DNA from: an uncultured Eubacteriales bacterium
Lineage (GTDB): Bacteria; Bacillota_A; Clostridia; Oscillospirales; Oscillospiraceae
Reading direction: 5' to 3'
Assembly (NCBI GenBank): GCA_949742895.1
Contig: CATJRT010000099.1
Span: 1 to 6,194 of the forward strand
DNA length: 6,194 bases
The stretch's first letter is position 1, and every line of letters starts with the position of its first letter. A program made the translations under genes and the position numbers. Shown here piece by piece: positions 1-5,027 of this stretch. The notes beneath the pieces were generated by a model, which saw nothing but the letters and a program-made list of their open reading frames with translations, was not told where the DNA came from and searched no databases.

Positions 1-290
1 ATGAGGTCACGGGTGACCAGGGAGTACTTCATGCCCACGTGGCCCATGGCGATGCCGTCGCACACGGCGATGGCGGGGAACTCAATAGGGGTACCGCCTG
101 CAGTCCGGATCCCGGCCTTCACCGCCTCGGCAATCTTGTCCAGGTTCATGTGGCCGGGGACAATCTCATTATAGGAGCACACCACGCCGATGAGAGGGCG
201 CTCCAGCTCCTCTTTAGTGTAACCCAGGGCATAGAACAGGGAGCGGTTGGGGGCGGTGGGCACGCCCTTTTTCACATTGTCGGAACGCAT
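1..290 (-). CDS. ilvD: Dihydroxy-acid dehydratase, N-terminal part (truncated by the window edge)
   Basis: This enzyme dehydrates 2,3-dihydroxy-isovalerate and 2,3-dihydroxy-3-methylvalerate to the 2-oxo acids that precede valine, leucine and isoleucine. It is a cytoplasmic iron-sulfur protein. About 96 N-terminal residues are visible, starting [10 protein letters not shown], followed by the family signatures [19 protein letters not shown] (about residues 43-61) and [20 protein letters not shown] (about 73-92), where the DGIAMG segment carries a metal-ligand Asp. The ATG at 288-290 is preceded by AAGGAG nine bases upstream, so the start is well supported. The rest of the gene, including the later iron-sulfur cysteines, lies beyond position 1. 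It has its own short leader after the terminator at 338-393, and no T-box or leader-peptide attenuator fits in the roughly 45 bases available. The identification is near certain from the motifs. Confidence 0.96.
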   Translation of the reverse strand, partial: MRSDNVKKGVPTAPNRSLFYALGYTKEELERPLIGVVCSYNEIVPGHMNLDKIAEAVKAGIRTAGGTPIEFPAIAVCDGIAMGHVGMKYSLVTRDL

Positions 291-326
291 ACGCAAAATC
301 TCCTTCGCAGTTTTATGTGCTAAAGC

Positions 327-355
327 ATCATATCATAAAACGTGCGGGAGCGCAA
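327..355 (-). promoter_or_regulatory. Possible ilvD promoter
   Basis: Reading the minus strand, TATGAT (332-327, five of six consensus bases) lies 17 bases after TTGCGC (355-350, a poor -35). It sits just after the terminator hairpin and would start transcription near 320, giving a leader of about 30 bases. A second overlapping TATGAT lies at 337-332. The -35 match is weak and is inside the terminator stem, so this is tentative. Confidence 0.3.
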
Positions 356-393
356 TGGAAAATCCGCGGATTTCCATGCGTTCCCGCACGTTT
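338..393 (-). terminator. Long hairpin terminator after the ribbon-helix-helix gene
   Basis: The two arms, about 338-365 and 368-393, pair over some 23-25 bases with one mismatch and two single-base bulges. The core pairs CGTGCGGGA with TCCCGCACG. On the minus strand the stem is followed by TTTTAT, as in an intrinsic terminator, and the stop codon of the small gene at 392-394 lies at its base. On the plus strand it is followed only by TTTACGG, so termination is probably mainly for minus-strand transcripts. The stem is much longer than a usual terminator. Confidence 0.8.
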
Positions 394-580
394 ACGGCTG
401 TTCCTCCTCCGCGTCCTCCTTCAGGCTTTCCAGTGCTACGCGGGTAGCCTCGATCACAAAAGCGGAGAAGGTAGCCCCGGTGCCTCGGATGGCTTCCTCC
501 ACCTCATCGATGATATTGTTTGGAAAACGGATGGATTTGGGGGTGGTTGGAGGGATTATGGGCACTTTGAATTTTCTCAC
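392..580 (-). CDS. Small ribbon-helix-helix-like protein
   Basis: The 62-residue product resembles the small ribbon-helix-helix (Arc/CopG-like) DNA-binding fold. A proline-rich N-terminus (residues 1-14) is followed by a short strand KSIRFP (15-20), a helix about 21-33, a GTGATFS turn, a second helix about 38-53, and an acidic tail (KEDAEEEQP). That order matches the fold, but no specific family member was recognised with certainty. The start is uncertain. GTG at 580-578 gives the N-terminus MRKFKVP and has GGTGAG just upstream, so I prefer it. GTGs at 592 or 589 would add four or three residues; the nearby ATG at 596 is out of frame. Proteins of this kind often repress their own promoter or act as antitoxins, but no toxin gene is adjacent. 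A long terminator at 338-393 closes the gene. Confidence 0.75.
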   Translation of the reverse strand: MRKFKVPIIPPTTPKSIRFPNNIIDEVEEAIRGTGATFSAFVIEATRVALESLKEDAEEEQP

Positions 581-595
581 GTCACTCACCACGCA

Positions 596-620
596 TTACA
601 TTATGTACTTTACAATGTAA
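596..620. promoter_or_regulatory. Tandem short palindromes, possible operator
   Basis: Two 11-base odd-centred palindromes lie 13 bases apart: TACATTATGTA (597-607) and TTACAATGTAA (610-620). Together they form a larger inverted repeat, TTACATT (596-602) with AATGTAA (614-620). They lie between the divergent small genes, next to the start of the ribbon-helix-helix gene and overlapping the -35 element of the plus-strand promoter. A third similar element, TTGT-ATA-ACAA, is at 651-661. Their role as a binding site is inferred from position and symmetry only. Confidence 0.45.
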
Positions 621-638
621 GACAATTCGTGGTATGAT
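609..638 (+). promoter_or_regulatory. Promoter for the 68-residue protein gene
   Basis: TTTACA (609-614, five of six bases of the -35 consensus) and TATGAT (633-638, five of six of the -10) are separated by 18 bases. Transcription would begin near 645, about 45 bases before the ATG at 689. The -35 overlaps one of the palindromes at 596-620, which would allow repression from there. Confidence 0.55.
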
Positions 639-688
639 TATGTATGACAGTTGTATAACAACAGTTTACGAAAGAAGTGAGAAAGTCA

Positions 689-895
689 ATGACAACGCTG
701 CAATTTGTGCTTTCCACCCTGATCCGGAATGGGAAAGTGACCGTGGAAACCCCGGATTTGGGCATGGACGAGCTGCGCCACGCCGTGGAAAACCGGGCGG
801 AGGATATGCTGGAACGGGTGCGGGGCGTGGTGTATGAGGAGGAGATGACCGACAGGGAAAAGGTAGCGTGGCTTCAGGAATATTTGGAATTGTAA
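689..895 (+). CDS. Small acidic protein of unknown function
   Basis: A 68-residue protein that I do not recognise. It begins MTTLQFVLSTLIRNGKVTV, a short hydrophobic stretch followed by a likely strand. The remainder (about residues 25-68) is rich in Glu and Arg and looks helical, ending REKVAWLQEYLEL. There is no signal peptide and no convincing membrane segment, so it is probably cytoplasmic. I chose the ATG at 689, which has GAAGTGAG upstream with about seven bases of spacing; a GTG at 677 would add four residues but lacks a good ribosome site. It is real by several signs: a promoter at 609-638, a ribosome site, and an immediate strong terminator at 901-929. It stands alone as a single-gene unit, divergent from the ribbon-helix-helix gene and convergent with the MocR gene. 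Confidence 0.75.
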   Translation: MTTLQFVLSTLIRNGKVTVETPDLGMDELRHAVENRAEDMLERVRGVVYEEEMTDREKVAWLQEYLEL

Positions 896-900
896 GACGC

Positions 901-929
901 GGCCCCCGGCTGATGCCGGGGGCCTTTTT
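901..929 (+). terminator. Intrinsic terminator of the 68-residue protein gene
   Basis: GGCCCCCGGC (901-910), loop TGAT, GCCGGGGGCC (915-924), then TTTTT (925-929): a perfect 10-bp GC-rich stem five bases after the stop codon. The minus-strand regulator gene ends inside the T-run (stop at 930-928). On the minus strand the stem lacks a following T-run, so it is a good terminator only for plus-strand transcripts. Confidence 0.95.
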
Positions 930-2313
930 ATGTCCACGCCCGGGCCAGCAGTCCGGCGGCCTGGTCCAGCTCCTCCTCGGTCAGTCCCGCATAGCCCAGC
1001 ACCACCGTGGAGGGCAGCGGCGGAACGCTGTGGCAATAGCGGCTCAGAGGGTAGACTTGGACAGACTGCTTCGCCGCCCGTTCCACCAGCTCCCCCTCGG
1101 AGAGCCGGGGCAGGGTGAGCAGAAAGTGCAGTCCCGCGTCCGCGCCCGTAATGGACACGCCAGGAATCTCCTCCAGCACCCCGGTAAACAGGGTGCATTT
1201 TTTGCGGTACAGGTTCCCGGTTCGCCGCAGGTGCCGCCCATATAGGCCCTGAACCAGAAAGCGGCGCAGACTTTCCTGTTCAAACCGGGAGACGGTACAG
1301 GCGGCGTGGGAAAAGTCGCGCTGATACCGTTTCAGCAGGGTGGGAGGCAAAATCATGTAGGCCACCCGGATGGCTGGGGCAATGGATCGGGAAAAGGTGC
1401 CCATATAAACCACCCGCCCCGCCCGGTCCATCCCCTGGAGGGCAGGCAAAGGACGGGAAGCATAGCGGAATTCGCTGTCGTAGTCGTCCTCAATGAGCCA
1501 ACGTTCCGGGGCGGATGCCGCCCAGTAGAGCAGGCGGCTGCGCCGTCCGGCGGGCATGGTCACACCCAAAGGGAACTGGTGGGAGGGGGGGATATAGGCC
1601 AGTCCCGCGCTGGACCGCGCCAGTGCTTCCGGGTCCATGCCCTCCCGGTCTACCGGGATAGAGACAATATCCCGCCTATGGTGGCGGGCGGCGGCATAGG
1701 CAGCAGGATAGCCGGGATCCTCCAGAGCGATAGAGCGCTGTTCAGGCAGGAGCTGGAACAGGAGAGAGAGCAGGTAGTCCGCACCTGCGCCTACCACCAC
1801 CTGTTCCGGAGAACACCGCACTCCCCGGTATTGAGCCAGCAGTCCTGCCAGGGCGGAGCGCAGTGGAAGGTCGCCCTGGGAGTGGCCCCGCTGGAGCAGG
1901 CCGGGGTTTTGGTACACCGCCTCCTTGGTGATGCGGGCCCAAGAGGAAAAAGGGAACACAGACGTGTCCACCGCCGAGGTGGAGCAGTCGTACAGCCATT
2001 GGGGCGACTGACCAAGGGGCCGGAACTGGTCCCACTGGGAGGAGTCCAGCGCAGGGACGGCTGGGAGCAGGTCGGCGCAGATATAACCGCTGCGGGGCTT
2101 TGAGATAACGTAGCCCTCCGCTGCCAGCAGGGAGTAAGCGGTTTCCACCGTGCTCATGCTCCCCCCTGCCAGGGCGCACAGCCGCCGCTTGGAGGGCAGC
2201 TTGCTGCCGGGGGGCAGCGCCCCAGACTGGATGGCGGCGGCGATGTGACGGTAAAGCTGTTCATAGAGAGGTGAACCGTCCGCAAAGACGGGCAGAGGGA
2301 AGGAATCGGCCAT
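928..2313 (-). CDS. MocR-type GntR regulator with aminotransferase-like domain lacking the PLP lysine
   Basis: A 461-residue fusion typical in length and order of the MocR/PdxR/GabR group: an N-terminal winged helix-turn-helix of the GntR type (about residues 12-78, with LPSKRRLCALAGGSMSTVET and AAEGYVISKPRSGY), a linker, then a fold-type I aminotransferase-like effector domain (about 115-461). Signatures in that domain are SQGDLPLRSAL, IPPSHQFPLGVTM (241-253) and IEDDYDSEFRY (274-284). The motif that normally carries the Schiff-base lysine, TFSK, reads TFSRSIAPAIR here, with Arg at residue 309 (codon CGA). That suggests no covalent PLP aldimine, so the effector may bind differently. The ATG at 2313-2311 has GGAGG seven bases upstream; longer in-frame versions reaching 2427 lack a ribosome site. 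It is divergent from the ECF S-component and probably controls it and itself. The ligand is unknown; vitamin B6-type control is an inference from related regulators. Confidence 0.93.
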   Translation of the reverse strand: MADSFPLPVFADGSPLYEQLYRHIAAAIQSGALPPGSKLPSKRRLCALAGGSMSTVETAYSLLAAEGYVISKPRSGYICADLLPAVPALDSSQWDQFRPLGQSPQWLYDCSTSAVDTSVFPFSSWARITKEAVYQNPGLLQRGHSQGDLPLRSALAGLLAQYRGVRCSPEQVVVGAGADYLLSLLFQLLPEQRSIALEDPGYPAAYAAARHHRRDIVSIPVDREGMDPEALARSSAGLAYIPPSHQFPLGVTMPAGRRSRLLYWAASAPERWLIEDDYDSEFRYASRPLPALQGMDRAGRVVYMGTFSRSIAPAIRVAYMILPPTLLKRYQRDFSHAACTVSRFEQESLRRFLVQGLYGRHLRRTGNLYRKKCTLFTGVLEEIPGVSITGADAGLHFLLTLPRLSEGELVERAAKQSVQVYPLSRYCHSVPPLPSTVVLGYAGLTEEELDQAAGLLARAWT

Positions 2314-2340
2314 AACGCTGCCTCCATAAAGCTGGCTGAA

Positions 2341-2394
2341 TAAACTGACCATATAAAAAAGATGGAAACTGAGACTGGAAGTAAGGCCAGTTTC
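2341..2394. promoter_or_regulatory. Cluster of GAAACTGG-like half-sites, probable MocR operator
   Basis: Four related half-sites lie between the divergent regulator and transporter genes: TAAACTGA (2341-2348), GAAACTGA (2365-2372), GAGACTGG (2371-2378), and on the other strand GAAACTGG (2394-2387). The AAACTG cores at 2342 and 2366 are direct repeats 24 bases apart. GAGACTGG and CCAGTTTC form an inverted repeat with an 8-base spacer. MocR-type regulators are known to bind direct and mixed repeats in such divergent regions, and the cluster ends just upstream of the transporter's -10 box. Binding is inferred. Confidence 0.55.
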
Positions 2395-2397
2395 AAT

Positions 2398-2403
2398 TAT
2401 AAT
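2398..2403 (+). promoter_or_regulatory. -10 box of the ECF S-component promoter
   Basis: A perfect TATAAT at 2398-2403. At the expected distance upstream there is only CTGGAA (2375-2380), a poor -35 that falls inside the repeat cluster. A good -10 with a poor -35 overlapped by repeats suits a promoter activated by the MocR protein. Transcription would start near 2410, and AAGGAG (2436-2441) lies nine bases before the ATG. Confidence 0.6.
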
Positions 2404-2450
2404 AGCACCAGAATGAGGGGCCGTCAATGCCCCGGAAGGAGTTGTAAACG

Positions 2451-3029
2451 ATGAATCAGAATAAAAATCGAGACATGGTTTTGAAGCTCTGCATGGCAGC
2501 CATGATGGCGGCGCTGGTGGCCGCAGGGTCCAAGCTGGAGATACAAATCCCCTCGGTGCTGGGAAGCAACCGCTTTCACCTGGGCAATGTGATGTGCGCC
2601 CTGTCTGGTCTGCTGCTGGGTCCGTGGTGGGGTGGACTCGCCTCCGGTATGGGCTCCGCCATCTTCGACCTGTTCGACCCTCTGCGCATTGCCGAGTTCC
2701 CCATCACCTTTGTCACCAAGGGGATATACGGCCTGGTGGCCGGTGCTGTGTACTTCAAAGCATTCAAGAGCAGGAGCAATTATGTAACGGAACTGGTGGC
2801 TTCAGCTTCGGCGGCGGTGAGCTACATCGCCATCTATCTGGTAAAGGTCTTTTTCTACAACGGCCTGCTGATAAAAGGGCTGAGCGCCGACGCGGCCTGG
2901 CTGGCGGTACTGGGGAAGACCCCCTCCTCGGCGTTCAACGGCATAATAGCGGTGATCTTTGCCCCTATCCTGGGTGTGGCTATCCATAAGGCGCTGAAGG
3001 CGGCGCATCTGGACAGAGCGCTTGCATAG
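2451..3029 (+). CDS. ECF transporter S-component (substrate-binding membrane subunit)
   Basis: A 192-residue hydrophobic protein, the usual size of the substrate-binding subunit of energy-coupling factor vitamin transporters. Segments fit about six membrane helices: residues 12-26, 48-62, 63-75, 90-104, 115-138 and 162-178. Helix 1 has the small-residue pattern MAAMMAALVAAG (A16xxxA20), typical of the surface that contacts EcfT. The stretch RFHLGNVMCALSGLLLGPWW (41-60), followed by a Gly-rich segment to FDLFDP (72-77), is characteristic of one S-component family (the HmpT/PdxU2-like, Pfam ECF type, as I recall it). No EcfA or EcfT gene is adjacent, so it probably shares a common energizing module encoded elsewhere. 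AAGGAG nine bases before the ATG supports the start. The divergent MocR regulator suggests a vitamin such as a B6 vitamer, but the substrate cannot be read from the sequence. Confidence 0.9.
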   Translation: MNQNKNRDMVLKLCMAAMMAALVAAGSKLEIQIPSVLGSNRFHLGNVMCALSGLLLGPWWGGLASGMGSAIFDLFDPLRIAEFPITFVTKGIYGLVAGAVYFKAFKSRSNYVTELVASASAAVSYIAIYLVKVFFYNGLLIKGLSADAAWLAVLGKTPSSAFNGIIAVIFAPILGVAIHKALKAAHLDRALA

Positions 3030-3058
3030 CCTTGCGTTACTTTCTCCTCCAGCGGGGC

Positions 3059-3309
3059 CTACATGGTGCGCCAGTTGGCAATGCCGTTGTTGGCACCCAT
3101 GCAGACATAGGTAGGCGCGTCTTTTTCGGAGGCCATGGCGTACCCGGTGTACTGCATAATAACAACTGCCACCTGCGTTCACCACGTCGAACTTTTCCTC
3201 CGGCTCACCCCGGAAGAAAAACAGCCCAATCTACCAGGAACGGCAGACAACCAAACTCCTCCAATGCCGGATTTACAGTCAGCTCACCCACGGTGGTGTA
3301 TTTTGTCAC
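3059..3309 (-). pseudogene. Alpha/beta-hydrolase gene remnant, internally deleted and frame-broken
   Basis: Three pieces of one protein lie in order, each in a different frame. Piece 1 (3309 to about 3230) starts at a GTG with GGGGAGGGGG seven bases upstream and reads VTKYTTVGELTVNPALEEFG then CLPFLVD, an N-terminus of a family of gut Firmicute esterase-like hydrolases. Piece 2 (about 3227-3168) reads GLFFFRGEPEEKFDVVNAGG, the first strand region of the hydrolase core. Piece 3 (3169-3062) reads AVVIMQYTGYA, then DAPTYVCMGANNGIANWRTM, the region just before the catalytic Asp/His part, and stops at TAG (3061-3059). Roughly 80 codons remain of what I expect to be about 300. The nucleophile elbow (GxSxG) and the C-terminal His region are missing. 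The homology is recalled, not searched, but three matches in family order make decay far likelier than chance. It is convergent with the ECF S-component, whose stop is 29 bases away. Confidence 0.75.
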
Positions 3310-3334
3310 AGTCGTTCCCCCTCCCCTGTATGGC

Positions 3335-3369
3335 ATCAGCCCGAACCGTTTAACTTGGTTCGGGCTGAT
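3335..3369 (+). terminator. Perfect 13-bp hairpin, possible plus-strand terminator
   Basis: ATCAGCCCGAACC (3335-3347) pairs without mismatch with GGTTCGGGCTGAT (3357-3369) around a 9-base loop. On the plus strand it is followed by TTGTGTTTG, a broken T-run, so it could end plus-strand transcripts reading through from the ECF S-component 300 bases upstream. On the minus strand it is followed by GCCATAC, not a T-run, and lies nine bases before the ribosome site of the hydrolase remnant, so it could instead belong to that gene's leader. Hairpin certain, role uncertain. Confidence 0.55.
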
Positions 3370-3420
3370 TTGTGTTTGCGCCGCAGCCGCACAGCGAAAG
3401 CAGGAGCTGATTTCGCTAAG

Positions 3421-3708
3421 CTAAAACCCCGTTGGAAGCAATGCTATCGAGGTCGTATCATGATACCCCAGCAGAGACAACGCATGGAGGCCACGTAAGA
3501 TATCCTCCTCGCCTTTTTCATCGGTAAAGGCAGGGAGGACAAACACATCGCTGTGATTCAGAAGATAACCGGCCACACCATAATCGTGCGCAGCTATGTC
3601 CTCTTACAAATGCTTTAAAGAAGTACCAAAAGCAAGCAGGAAAACAGGACGCACACAATGGCTATTCCGCACAACAGCGTTTTAAATTTCTTTTTCTAAC
3701 TCCCGCAT
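3421..3708 (-). pseudogene. Remnants of an unrecognised minus-strand gene with a membrane segment
   Basis: No intact gene lies here, but three protein-like pieces follow each other on the minus strand. An ATG at 3708-3706 with AGAGGA seven bases upstream starts MRELEKEI and stops at TAA (3684-3682). In another frame, 3683-3618 reads KTLLCGIAIVCVLFSCLLLV plus LL, a single hydrophobic helix after basic residues, then TAA. In yet another frame, 3603-3424 is open for 60 codons without a start, including HDYGVAGYLLNHSDVFVLPA and ILRGLHALSLLGYHDTTSIA, ending PTGF and TAG (3423-3421). One deleted base near the A-rich 3696-3680 stretch would join the first two into a charged N-terminus plus membrane anchor. 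It may be the wreck of one membrane-anchored protein, or of two. It starts 37 bases after the kinase stop on the same strand, so it would have been the operon's third gene. Family not recognised. Confidence 0.5.
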
Positions 3709-3744
3709 GACATTTTCCTCTATCCATTTCCCTTCACTTATGTG

Positions 3745-5025
3745 TTAAGAATCACAGGGCGATATGTTCAGCAGCACGTTCAAATAAAACTGCCCTCCGT
3801 TTTTCTCGGTCAGCACAGCTCCATGGTACTTTTCCGCCACCGCTTTGACGTTGGAAAGCCCGGTCCCTGCCGGGGGCAGCGGCCCGTCCAGGCAGGTGTT
3901 CTCAAAGGTCAGCATATAGAAATCCCCCTGCTGTTTCCCGCTGATCCGGATGGCTTTGGTGCCATCGCCGGACCGGCAGGCGGTGATGGCGTTGTCCAAG
4001 GCATTGGCAAAAAGGACGCACAGGTCAAAATCGTCGATCCCGCAGGGCTTTGGCAGGACCAGAGACACCTCCGCCGCAATCTCCTTTGCAATCCCCAGCT
4101 TCTCGCCCAGTAGAATGTCCACCACCGGATTGCCGGTCTGATAGGGGAAGGACAGGGCTTCCGAGACGGTTTCCAACTTTTTCAGATATTCCCGGCCCTC
4201 CTCCAGCTTTCCGCTTTTGAGCAGGCCGTCCAATAAGGACAGATGGTTCCTGATGTCGTGGCGGAAGGATATTGTCTGTTCGTAACGGGCCTGAGCCTCG
4301 GTAATGTAGACCTTTTGCGCATGGGCCGCCTGGGTCAGAGATTGCAGCTCCGCCTGGGCCTGAAAACTCTGGCAGAGCTGACGGTAGGCGTATAGGGTAC
4401 ACAGCAGCGCCGCCAACCCCATCCCTTGCAGGACCAGCAGCGTACTGTGTTTTCCGACCTCCTCCAAAGAGATCATAGGGGCGAAAAAGCTGTAAGCGGT
4501 ATGGAGGATATACAGCTCTGCGGCAAAGATAAACAGGCCGGAAAAGAGCAGCAGACCGATATAAGGAGTCTGGCTGTCCTCGGTCCAGGCCAGGAGCTTT
4601 AACACGGCATGATAGCAGCCGATGCACAGCACAAAGAAAATCCCCTGCGCCGCCAGAAGCAGCGGATATAACAGTGGATTGCCAATGAAATGGGGAAACA
4701 GCGCCGCCTCTATGGAGTTGATGATCCCGAAGGAGAGCTGTGAAACGTAGAAAGCCAGCACAGCTGCCAGCCAGGATATGCCTTGCTGGTTTCCCATCCC
4801 GAAACGGCTGACGGCGTACAGTTCCAGCATACCCGCGGCAATGGACAAGCTTCCGTCGAGCGCAAGCCTGACCGAGATAAGCTGAAGGGCACACAGAAGG
4901 AGGATATAAACGGCAAAGTGCCATAGTTTTTGCTTTTTTCCGGTGAGCCGGCTGGCAAAAAAAATATGCACCACGCCTTGCCCCGCAAGGTTCAGTCCGT
5001 CCATACACAGGCCAAAATAGTCCAT
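3745..5025 (-). CDS. AgrC-like GHKL sensor histidine kinase
   Basis: A 426-residue membrane sensor kinase of the AgrC/HPK10 type. The N-terminal half (about residues 10-213) has around six hydrophobic segments, roughly 9-24, 35-55, 84-103, 120-145, 154-176 and 194-213, and no extracellular sensor domain. A helical linker (about 214-250) leads to the phospho-acceptor box FRHDIRNHL, with His at 256. The ATPase domain follows, with N-box FANALDNA (Asn 341 and 345) and G-box GTGLSNV (387-393). All catalytic landmarks are present, so it is probably active. It would phosphorylate the LytTR regulator encoded just upstream. The start ATG (5025-5023) lies two bases after the regulator's stop codon, with AAGGA about ten bases upstream inside the regulator gene, so the two are probably translationally coupled. 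AgrC proteins sense cyclic peptides, but no agrB or agrD partner is seen here, so the signal is unknown. Confidence 0.93.
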   Translation of the reverse strand: MDYFGLCMDGLNLAGQGVVHIFFASRLTGKKQKLWHFAVYILLLCALQLISVRLALDGSLSIAAGMLELYAVSRFGMGNQQGISWLAAVLAFYVSQLSFGIINSIEAALFPHFIGNPLLYPLLLAAQGIFFVLCIGCYHAVLKLLAWTEDSQTPYIGLLLFSGLFIFAAELYILHTAYSFFAPMISLEEVGKHSTLLVLQGMGLAALLCTLYAYRQLCQSFQAQAELQSLTQAAHAQKVYITEAQARYEQTISFRHDIRNHLSLLDGLLKSGKLEEGREYLKKLETVSEALSFPYQTGNPVVDILLGEKLGIAKEIAAEVSLVLPKPCGIDDFDLCVLFANALDNAITACRSGDGTKAIRISGKQQGDFYMLTFENTCLDGPLPPAGTGLSNVKAVAEKYHGAVLTEKNGGQFYLNVLLNISPCDS

Positions 5026-5027
5026 GT

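Noticed and set aside
1306..2103. A 265-codon open frame on the plus strand opposite the MocR gene
   Set aside because: It is a shadow of the well-supported minus-strand gene: composition is Gly/Arg/Gln-rich with no domain, and there is no ribosome site.
2314..2427. N-terminal extension of the MocR protein up to 2427
   Set aside because: It would cover the promoter and operator region and has no ribosome site; the ATG at 2313 has GGAGG at ideal spacing and matches the family N-terminus.
3032..3424. A 130-codon plus-strand open frame after the ECF S-component
   Set aside because: It has no ribosome site, its composition is unnatural, and the minus strand carries recognisable hydrolase pieces in the same bases.
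3455..3466. Perfect 12-base palindrome GTATCATGATAC
   Set aside because: It lies inside the open remnant frame, encodes ordinary residues there, and no gene start is near; it is likely chance.
4025..5008. A 327-codon minus-strand open frame inside the kinase gene
   Set aside because: It overlaps the kinase in another frame, is very rich in Arg/Gly/Ala and shows no motif; it is typical of GC-rich shadow frames.
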